Under the pieces are notes generated by a model. It worked only from the letters and a program-made list of their open reading frames with translations, did no database searches and was not told the origin of the DNA. A program made the translations under genes and the position numbers. Shown here one piece after another: positions 7,416 through 13,260 of a stretch of DNA of 15,161 bases; position 1 is the stretch's first letter, and each line of letters opens with the position of its first letter. Origin of the DNA: Chloroflexota bacterium (lineage in GTDB: Bacteria; Chloroflexota; Dehalococcoidia; GIF9; AB-539-J10); assembly GCA_015222255.1 (NCBI GenBank), contig JADFUX010000015.1, positions 1 to 15,161 on the forward strand, written 5' to 3'.

Positions 7416-7437
7416 TTACTATCACTATGGATTTCCA
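7408..7437 (-). promoter_or_regulatory. Predicted promoter of the M20 amidohydrolase gene
   Basis: On the minus strand TGGAAA (7437-7432, 4 of 6) and a perfect TATAAT (7413-7408) are separated by 18 bp. The start would be near 7401, about 18 nt before TTG 7383. Its -10 shares 7410-7413 with the plus-strand -10. Confidence 0.5.
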
Positions 7438-7900
7438 GGCACTCATGAAAGCAGAGAGCATGCCAGTAAGTCATTTCAATGTCCTAATAAATGTGGCTCA
7501 ATTGCTGAAGGAGCCTGCCGGCTCTAGCCGCAAATACGACATACGCGGGATAGTCGGTGAGCAAGCCAGGAGCTCCATCCAAGGGGAGGTGACGCTAGTT
7601 CGGACCGGGCAAGGAATTTTGGTCCGAGGCGAGTTAGACGTTAAGGTACGACTGGTATGCAGTCGATGTCTAGATGTTTTCCCCGGCTCCATAAGTCTTC
7701 ATGTTGAGGAGGAGTACCTCCCTACTACTGACGTATTTGACGGTTTGCCTCTTGCCTTATCTAAAGAATTCCCCAGCTCCACTATCGATAGTAATCATAT
7801 GCTTGACCTAGGAGAGGTTATTCGCCAATATACCTTGCTTAATTTGCCCATGAAACCACTATGTAGACCAGACTGTACTGGAATAAAGGAGATGGATTGA
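7427..7900 (+). CDS. YceD/DUF177 family protein
   Basis: The protein has up to 157 residues. It carries INVAQLLKEPAGSSRKYDI near the N terminus, then GELDVKVRLVCSRCLD with a C-x-x-C (78, 81), an EEEYLP strand, DLGEVIRQYTLLNLPMKPLC, and CRPDC (146-150). This is the DUF177 pattern; these proteins lie next to rpmF in most bacteria and are implicated in rRNA or ribosome-related processes. The usual C-terminal extension G-L-C-P-x-C-G-x-N is missing: the protein ends TGIKEMD, and the AAGGAG serving rpmF is in its last codons. Starts at ATG 7427 (nearly leaderless), 7445 or 7460 are all possible; homologues usually begin close to the INVAQLL segment, favouring 7460. Confidence 0.85.
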   Translation: MDFQALMKAESMPVSHFNVLINVAQLLKEPAGSSRKYDIRGIVGEQARSSIQGEVTLVRTGQGILVRGELDVKVRLVCSRCLDVFPGSISLHVEEEYLPTTDVFDGLPLALSKEFPSSTIDSNHMLDLGEVIRQYTLLNLPMKPLCRPDCTGIKEMD

Positions 7901-7901
7901 T

Positions 7902-8099
7902 ATGGCTCTACCTAAGAAAAAGTATGCCAAAGCACGCCAGGGAAAGAGACGCAGTCACCTAGGGCTGGCTTTGCCTGCCTTGAGTGAATGCCCCCAGTGC
8001 CACAGTCCTAAGCTAGCTCACCGTGTCTGCCCTACCTGCGGTAGCTACAATGGCAGGCAAGCAATTGAGGTCAAAGCTCCAAAGAGAAAGACAAGCTAA
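7902..8099 (+). CDS. rpmF: 50S ribosomal protein L32 (zinc-ribbon form)
   Basis: The 65-residue protein opens MALPKKKYAKARQGKRRSH, the conserved basic head of L32. It then has a zinc ribbon with C-x-x-C pairs at 30/33 and 43/46. All four cysteines are present, so this is the zinc-binding form. The ATG follows the yceD stop by a single base, and AAGGAG lies about 10 nt upstream. The C-terminal tail (EVKAPKRKTS) is basic. Confidence 0.96.
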   Translation: MALPKKKYAKARQGKRRSHLGLALPALSECPQCHSPKLAHRVCPTCGSYNGRQAIEVKAPKRKTS

Positions 8100-8103
8100 G
8101 AAC

Positions 8104-9048
8104 ATGGCTGAGAGAGCCAAAGTGGCTTTTGTCTTCCCGGGACAAGGCTCACAGAATGTGGGCATGGGGAAGGACCTATATGGCAGCTATTCGGCAGCTA
8201 AAGAAGTTTTCGATGAAGCCGACGCCGCCTTAGGCTTCCCCGTCTCTCGTCTATGTTTCGAAGGTCCCGAAGAAGAACTGATAAAGACAAACAACGTGCA
8301 GCCAGCGGTCTTAGTGACTAGCCTGGCTTGCCTCAGCGCAGTTCAGCAAAGCAGCAACTATTTGCCCTTGCCCAGCTTTGTCGCTGGGCATAGCTTGGGC
8401 GAATACACCGCGTTAGTTGCTGCCGATGCGCTTAGCCTCGTTGACGCTGTGCTCCTGGTCCGTGAAAGGGGAAGACTAATGTATGAAGCTGGGCAAAAGA
8501 ACCCAGGCGGCATGCTAGCCATAATTGGGCTTGATAGAGAGGCTATCGAGGATATCTGCCTTCAAAGCGGGACCGATGTCTCCAACATTAACTGTCCCGG
8601 GCAGACTGTAATCAGCGGCAGCGTCGAAGCTTTGGCCAAAGCTAGAAATCTGGCCAAGACAAAAGGCGCCCGCGGACTTGTTCCTTTAAGGGTGAGTGGG
8701 GCATTTCACTCACATCTAATGGAGCCCGTCATAAGTGAATTTAGCGAAATCATCTCCAATTTCGCCTTCCAGCCACCAGCAATTCCAATAATAGCTAACG
8801 TAAGCGCTGAGCCGCTCAATGACGTTGATTCGATAAAAGAAGAGCTTGTCAGACAGCTTCGCCGCTGTATTCAATGGCAGCATTCCGTGGAATACATGAT
8901 TGATAACGGTGTTGCTGCCTTTTATGAGATAGGACCTGGAGTGGTACTCAGCAATTTGATCAAGCGAATTAGTCCCGAGGCACAGATTGTCAACGTGTCG
9001 GGGATTGAGAGCATCGCTCAACTAGCACATTTGACAATATCAAACTGA
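8104..9048 (+). CDS. fabD: Malonyl-CoA:ACP transacylase
   Basis: The 314-residue enzyme moves malonyl from CoA to ACP to supply extender units for fatty acid synthesis. FPGQGSQ lies at 11-17, the nucleophile motif GHSLGEYTAL at 95-104 with Ser97, RERG at 120-123, NCPGQTVISG at 163-172, and the catalytic histidine in SGAFHSH (His202). The length is standard. ATG 8104 is chosen because it gives the typical short lead into VAFVFPGQGSQ; the frame is open back to 8023 but that would overlap rpmF by 77 bp. The ribosome binding site is weak, and the gene starts 4 nt after rpmF. Its partner acpP is two genes downstream. Confidence 0.96.
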   Translation: MAERAKVAFVFPGQGSQNVGMGKDLYGSYSAAKEVFDEADAALGFPVSRLCFEGPEEELIKTNNVQPAVLVTSLACLSAVQQSSNYLPLPSFVAGHSLGEYTALVAADALSLVDAVLLVRERGRLMYEAGQKNPGGMLAIIGLDREAIEDICLQSGTDVSNINCPGQTVISGSVEALAKARNLAKTKGARGLVPLRVSGAFHSHLMEPVISEFSEIISNFAFQPPAIPIIANVSAEPLNDVDSIKEELVRQLRRCIQWQHSVEYMIDNGVAAFYEIGPGVVLSNLIKRISPEAQIVNVSGIESIAQLAHLTISN

Positions 9049-9050
9049 CT

Positions 9051-9476
9051 ATGGGTTTCAGGCGAGAAGCCAGAATCGTTGCTCTTCAAACACTCTATGA
9101 GCTTGATTGCACCGAACACAGGGCAGAGGACATCCTATCTCGTTTAGCAAAGGACAAAGCTTTGCCTCAGGACGCCTTCAACTTCAGTCAGGGACTCGTG
9201 CAGGGAGTCCTACAGAATAGACTCAGGCTTGATGACGTTATTAAGCAATTCGCACCAGCCTTCCCCGTAGACCAGATGGCTGTCATTGATCGGAATATCC
9301 TGCGTCTTGCCATCTTTGAAATCTTGTTTGACAGCAACATTCCCATCAAGGTAGCCATAAACGAAGCTGTGGAGCTAGCTAAGGCTTTCGGCAGCAATTC
9401 TTCGCCACGGCTGATCAACGGGGTGCTTGGTTCCATAGTGAGTGAGTATGGTGACAGAGACAAATCTGTAGACTGA
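9051..9476 (+). CDS. nusB: Transcription antitermination factor NusB
   Basis: The 141-residue all-helical protein matches NusB, which binds boxA RNA with NusE (S10) during rRNA antitermination. REARIVALQTLYELD forms helix 1, and the C-terminal signature is DRNILRLAIFEIL (about 94-106), IPIKVAINEAVELAKAFG and LINGVLGSI. The start is 2 nt after fabD. Its position between fabD and acpP is not the usual fatty-acid cluster order and suggests a merged ribosome/lipid operon. Confidence 0.95.
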   Translation: MGFRREARIVALQTLYELDCTEHRAEDILSRLAKDKALPQDAFNFSQGLVQGVLQNRLRLDDVIKQFAPAFPVDQMAVIDRNILRLAIFEILFDSNIPIKVAINEAVELAKAFGSNSSPRLINGVLGSIVSEYGDRDKSVD

Positions 9477-9490
9477 GGTAAGGAGGCAAG

Positions 9491-9751
9491 CTGGCAACTA
9501 TCTTTGAACGGCTGAAGAGGATCATCGTAGAGCAGCTAGGAGTTGAGGAGAGCGAGGTGACCCCGGAGGCCTCTTTTGCCGAAGATCTTAATGCCGACTC
9601 CTTAGATTTAGTTGAGCTTATAATGGCTGTGGAGGAAGAATTCAGCACTACGCGGACGAGACTGCAAATAAGTTACGAAGACGCTGAGGAAATACAAACG
9701 GTTCAGGATGCTCTTGACTACCTCTACGACCACGGAATAGAACAGGAGTAG
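9491..9751 (+). CDS. acpP: Acyl carrier protein with apparent CTG start
   Basis: The 86-residue acidic protein is read as (M)[16 protein letters not shown], then [21 protein letters not shown] with the phosphopantetheine serine at 37 in D-S-L, and [10 protein letters not shown] near the end. The frame is open only from the TAA at 9479-9481 onward and contains no ATG, GTG or TTG before the essential helix I. The CTG at 9491 lies 4 nt after a perfect AAGGAGG (9480-9486), so CTG is the probable start; a GTG at 9557 would remove helix I. Between EEEF and EDAEE lies [11 protein letters not shown], about five residues longer than the common loop and with two arginines. It carries the acyl chains loaded by FabD. 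Confidence 0.88.
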   Translation: MATIFERLKRIIVEQLGVEESEVTPEASFAEDLNADSLDLVELIMAVEEEFSTTRTRLQISYEDAEEIQTVQDALDYLYDHGIEQE

Positions 9752-9757
9752 GCTCAG

Positions 9758-9898
9758 CTAGCTGCTGTCACTCAATTCAGGACTGCTAGGTGCCACTCCA
9801 GGTAATGGCAGCCTCTTAAACCAAGGTTTCAGCATTGCAGGGGTTACCAATGTGGTTATTACACTTACCGCCACTGCCGCTCCATACAAACCCAACTT
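9758..9898 (-). pseudogene. C-terminal remnant of a CPA2 (Kef-type) cation:proton antiporter
   Basis: The minus strand encodes 46 codons ending in TAG at 9758-9760. They read KLGLYGAAVAVSVITTLVTP, then AMLKPWFKR and a polar tail. A hydrophobic helix followed by T-T-L-V-T-P-x-x-L-K is the typical last transmembrane helix of Kef/NapA-type antiporters. An in-frame TAG at 9899-9901 cuts it off and nothing upstream continues the protein, so this is a decayed fragment left by a rearrangement. Confidence 0.55.
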
Positions 9899-10032
9899 CT
9901 ACAGTTTGGTTATCTGATTAGCTATGGATGATTCTGGAATTAGCTACGATTTCAGAGTTTGCAGGGCGAAATGTGGTGCCAAATAGTTAGGTGAATTTTC
10001 TGATGATATCCCTTGACAACACTCTATTCTAA

Positions 10033-10566
10033 TTGAAAAATGAGCCTCTGGTGGCTGAAGTATATCAGGGATGTATTATGGGCGAAATTGATGAAGTAGA
10101 GAGGCTGTTAATTGTCGCTCAAGAGAAGGCAGATGGCGATAAGAGCAAGGAAATTATGAAATTAAGAGCTTACCTCATGGATAATTGCTATGGTTCAAGG
10201 GATTATAGACTGGTGGTAGATGGCGATGGCCTTAGAGGACTAGGAGCTATAGAGGGTAATGTGGATAAGCTAATAGCTGACACGATGAAGAAGCGGGATA
10301 TGAGTTGGACCAAACAAGGTGCCGATAGAATGGCAAGATTAATAAGTTTAAGAGAGATGGGTAAACTTAATACCCGAACAAAATGTCGAAGCAAGCCTCA
10401 GCAGATCCCAGCAAGAGAAAGGATAATACCTGAAGAAGGTCAATACCATCACTAAGATGACGGTGCCTGGCTTAGAGCAGGCTTGCCAGCTCTGTACGGC
10501 CCGCACTCCGGTCGCCCTTGGGTTCAAGCGTTACGAGCACTAGCTCATCCAGATATGAAGATATAG
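10033..10566 (+). pseudogene. C-terminal fragment of an ISLre2-type (UPF0236) transposase with an in-frame stop
   Basis: A 140-codon open frame begins with TTG directly after a TAA. It holds KLRAYLMDNCYGSRDYR, then GLGAIEGNVDKLIADTMKKR and DMSWTKQGADRMARLI, the C-terminal signature of UPF0236/ISLre2 transposases. The frame hits TAA at 10453-10455 but continues in register for 36 codons (GAWLRAGLPALYGPHSGRPW and onward) to TAG at 10564-10566. That looks like the normal protein tail, so the TAA is probably a nonsense mutation. The N-terminal half is missing and no terminal inverted repeats were recognised. It is a dead insertion-sequence remnant. Confidence 0.72.
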
Positions 10567-10714
10567 CCAATGTTAGCTATCCAGGACTATCACCTATTGA
10601 TTCTTGACAGTGACTGGAAGAGACTATGACACGGAGCCTTGCTTTACCCTTAAGTGGGAATACTCTGTAAGTTCAGAAAGGCGTTCGTCTTGGACGTTGT
10701 CCGTCTGGAGCAGC
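10567..10714. other. Short unassigned stretch between the transposase remnant and the UPF0216 gene
   Basis: No gene, terminator with a T-run, or RNA is recognised here. A small GGAC/GTCC hairpin at 10692-10702 is too weak to call. It is probably decayed sequence belonging to the neighbouring remnant region. Confidence 0.4.
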
Positions 10715-11152
10715 TCACGCAACGATTTTAGGGGAAAATAGGTACTGCGTTGTTGTTTTTAGCATCTTCCTTAGCAGGGCCAATTGTGGCTTGTATATCG
10801 TAATCCTTCCCTGCTTGGCTGTAACGGACATGTTGAGAATTCTCGATATAAGCTCCTCTTCTACCTCCGTTTGACATATTATGGCTACCTCGGCTTGGTT
10901 TTCTCCAAGTTCTATAAGCATAGGCAATAGTAGCGCTTCTTGTTCATCACTACTTATCATGGTTGCAAGGTATTCAAGCTCTTTCCTCTTGAAGAAATGA
11001 GTGCTGCTATCATTACATTGTACATGAGGGTATTCCTCCTGCAACAAAGCGGATAGCGGTTTCTGACTACGTGGCAATCCAGCGTTCACTATCCTGAGCT
11101 CGCCTCTCAGGCACTCTTGAAGCATCTTTTGGTAGGATAACTCGCTGGGCAT
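10715..11152 (-). CDS. UPF0216/DUF61 family protein of unknown function
   Basis: The 145-residue soluble protein matches the UPF0216 (DUF61) pattern. It has LRIVNAGLPRSQKPLSALL (19-37), the segment SSTHFFKRKELEYLA (49-63), LLLPMLIEL (74-82), and a C-terminal ITIYKPQL followed by LRKMLKTTTQYLFSP (127-141). From general knowledge the family is found mainly in archaea and has no established function. ATG 11152, 4 nt after the atpD stop and with GAAGGT about 6 nt upstream, is preferred to TTG 11170, which overlaps atpD. It is the last gene of the V-type ATPase run, so it is co-transcribed and may have come with that operon from an archaeal source. No link to ATPase function is shown. Confidence 0.78.
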   Translation of the reverse strand: MPSELSYQKMLQECLRGELRIVNAGLPRSQKPLSALLQEEYPHVQCNDSSTHFFKRKELEYLATMISSDEQEALLLPMLIELGENQAEVAIICQTEVEEELISRILNMSVTAKQGRITIYKPQLALLRKMLKTTTQYLFSPKIVA

Positions 11153-11156
11153 CGGT

Positions 11157-11789
11157 CTACCTTCGTGCAACTAGTACCTTCACCCGTTTCAGCCGTGCCT
11201 TCTCTTCTCTATCCCTTTCCTCAAACTTCATATTCAAGTAGTTTATCGTTGCCTGCAAGCTAGGGATGACCACATACTCTAAAGCATTGGTTATCCTCTT
11301 TGTCCTGTTTATCTCCATTCCCAGCAATTCAAGCACCCTCTGGAGCTCAGCTAACTCAACAGTGGCTTTAAGACATTTTTCAAAGAGTTGAGCTGCGTGG
11401 TCCAACCATGAAGAGGTATCAGCCAGATTATATCCTCTCATTGACTTTCCATCGCCTATTAGCTCAAAGGAGGGAACTCTCACACCTGCTATGTTTCTTA
11501 AGCCAGCGGCAATTTCCAAATCAGCTTCGGTGGCTATTAGTTCCTTTTCCAGCGCTATGTACCCGTGATACCCAGCAGCAATTGACAAAGCCCTATAAGC
11601 TTGAGATAGTCCATCAAGCAATTCCTTTTCAGCTTCCACCGTCTCTCTCGCTGTCTGCAAGAATTCCATTGTTAAGATGGAAAGCCTGTCCTTTACTATC
11701 TTTTGTACCCTCTGGGCCAAGGAAAGCCTGCGCTTTAACTTTACCAGCTCAATCTTTGTGGGTCTGACTTTGATTAATTGCTGTGGCAT
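11157..11789 (-). CDS. atpD: V-type ATP synthase subunit D
   Basis: The 210-residue protein forms the central rotor shaft of the V1/A1 sector. It has KVRPTKIELVKLKRRLSLAQR at the N terminus and a long coiled-coil pair. The C-terminal signature is RTKRITNALEYVVIPSLQAT, then NYLNMKFEERDREEKARLKRVK, as in the family. The ATG lies 9 nt after the atpB stop. No Shine-Dalgarno sequence is present, because a REP-like repeat occupies that position, so translation is probably coupled to atpB. Confidence 0.94.
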   Translation of the reverse strand: MPQQLIKVRPTKIELVKLKRRLSLAQRVQKIVKDRLSILTMEFLQTARETVEAEKELLDGLSQAYRALSIAAGYHGYIALEKELIATEADLEIAAGLRNIAGVRVPSFELIGDGKSMRGYNLADTSSWLDHAAQLFEKCLKATVELAELQRVLELLGMEINRTKRITNALEYVVIPSLQATINYLNMKFEERDREEKARLKRVKVLVARR

Positions 11790-11794
11790 TTACA

Positions 11795-11822
11795 GAGATT
11801 ACTTCGCTTCGCTCGCACCGAC
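11795..11822 (-). repeat. REP-like repeat forming the 3' end of atpB
   Basis: On the minus strand the 28 bp read GTCGGTGCGAGCGAAGCGAA then GTAATCTC. The form resembles the dispersed GTCATTGCGAGC-GAAGCGAAGCAATCTC repeats known from many bacterial genomes. The repeat encodes the last residues V-G-A-S-E-A-K of subunit B and supplies its TAA. Confidence 0.65.
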
Positions 11823-13217
11823 TTCAGAGTATTTTGGGAGGTACTTCTTGATAAATTCCTCGCTGATCAGTTTCAGGTCTTCTTCAGGCAATACCGAAAA
11901 TAGTTTCCAGCCTATGTCTAGAGTATCTTCTACCTTTCTTTTCTCGAACTCGCCTTGAGATATGAATTTCCTCTCAAACTCGTCTGCGTTAGCCAAATAC
12001 ATTCTATCCCGTTCACCCAAAGCCTCAGCACCTATGATAGTTGATATCTCTCGAAGGTAACATCCTTCAGCATAGGCAGCATACAACTGCATGAATACAT
12101 TGTTGTGATCCTCCCTGGTTTTACCCGGCCCGATCCCCTCTTTCATCATTCGGGAGAGGGACAAGAATACATCTATCGGGGGGTAAATTCCCTTTCTCTC
12201 CAGATTTCGAGAAAGGACAATTTGCCCTTCGGTTATGTAGCCGGTAAGATCGGGTATGGGATGCGTTATGTCATCGTCAGGCATGGTCAAAATAGGCATA
12301 ATAGTCACTGAGCCTTCTTTTCCAAAAATCCTACCTGCTCTCTCATACATCGTGGCAAGGTCGGTATACATGTAGCCGGGGTATCCTCTCCTCGAGGGTA
12401 TCTCCTCACGCATGGAAGAAAGCTCGCGAAGAGCCTCACAATAATTGGTCATGTCAGTGAGTATGACTAGCACGTGCATATTCTGTTTCCACGCCAAGTA
12501 CTCTGCTGCGGTTAGGGCTAACCTTGGCGTTGATATCCGCTCTATGACGGGATCTGAGGCAGTATTGATGAAAGCCACCGTTCTTTCCAGTGCACCTGTC
12601 CTCTCCAGATTCCTCATGAAAAAGGAGGCATCATCATAGCTGATACCGATAGCGCCAAAAATCAGAGCGAATTTCTCCTCCTTGCCCTTCACTGCGGCCT
12701 GCCTGATTATTTGAGCTGCAATTCGGTTATGCGGCAGACCTGCCCCACTAAATATGGGGAGTTTCTGTCCCCTTACTAAGACGTTTAAGCCATCTATTGC
12801 TGAGATCCCGGTTTCGATGAACTCGGCTGGAGGCTGGCGAGCTGCGGGGTTTATAAGCTCACCGTTAATGTCTAGATAATCTTCAGGGATCATGGGTGGG
12901 GCTCCATCTATGGGTTCTCCCATTCCATTGAAGATCCTTCCCAGGATGTCGGTAGATACTGCCAGCTTTAGAGTCTCGCCTTTGCACCGTATTTTGCTCC
13001 CAATAAGGTCCACTTCGCTGACCCCGCCAAATACCTGGACTACAGTTGCCTCCTCGCTGATGTCTATTGCCTGACCACTCTTCACCTCACCATTCATAAG
13101 TTCAACGTCAACTATCTCATTGAATTTTATGCCTGGGATACTTTCAGCTATGAGCAACGACCCCTTAGCCTTGCTAATTGCTCTTCCTTCTTTAATGTAA
13201 AGCGAAGAGAAATCCAT
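11799..13217 (-). CDS. atpB: V-type ATP synthase subunit B (non-catalytic)
   Basis: The 472-residue protein is the regulatory nucleotide-site subunit of the V1/A1 hexamer. It has [16 protein letters not shown] (92-107), [11 protein letters not shown] (135-145) and the degenerate P-loop SGAGLPHN (157-164), which identifies B rather than A. Further family segments are [30 protein letters not shown] and [14 protein letters not shown]. The gene has AAGGAGG 7 nt upstream of the ATG, after a 37-bp gap from atpA that holds a hairpin. The last seven residues (466-472) are encoded by a REP-like repeat, so the natural C terminus was probably slightly different. Confidence 0.96.
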   Translation of the reverse strand: MDFSSLYIKEGRAISKAKGSLLIAESIPGIKFNEIVDVELMNGEVKSGQAIDISEEATVVQVFGGVSEVDLIGSKIRCKGETLKLAVSTDILGRIFNGMGEPIDGAPPMIPEDYLDINGELINPAARQPPAEFIETGISAIDGLNVLVRGQKLPIFSGAGLPHNRIAAQIIRQAAVKGKEEKFALIFGAIGISYDDASFFMRNLERTGALERTVAFINTASDPVIERISTPRLALTAAEYLAWKQNMHVLVILTDMTNYCEALRELSSMREEIPSRRGYPGYMYTDLATMYERAGRIFGKEGSVTIMPILTMPDDDITHPIPDLTGYITEGQIVLSRNLERKGIYPPIDVFLSLSRMMKEGIGPGKTREDHNNVFMQLYAAYAEGCYLREISTIIGAEALGERDRMYLANADEFERKFISQGEFEKRKVEDTLDIGWKLFSVLPEEDLKLISEEFIKKYLPKYSEVGASEAK

Positions 13218-13234
13218 CTAGTTCCTCCTTTCTG

Positions 13235-13260
13235 CCCTAGAGTTGTTTGAAGTTCTAGGG
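13235..13260 (-). promoter_or_regulatory. Intercistronic hairpin between atpA and atpB
   Basis: CCCTAGA and TCTAGGG form a perfect 7-bp stem around a 12-nt loop. It overlaps the atpA stop codon and ends just upstream of the atpB Shine-Dalgarno sequence. There is no T-run, so it is not a terminator; it could affect message processing or the A:B ratio. Confidence 0.4.

Noticed and set aside
7384..7461. Longer start for the M20 protein at ATG 7461
   Set aside because: The region contains the predicted promoter and the start of the divergent gene; the added 26 residues do not look like the family.
10013..10018. Perfect TTGACA as a promoter for the transposase fragment
   Set aside because: No acceptable -10 hexamer lies 16-18 bp downstream, and the gene is a remnant.
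10692..10702. GGACGTTGTCC hairpin as a terminator of the ATPase operon
   Set aside because: The stem is only 4 bp with a 3-nt loop and has no T-run on the minus strand.
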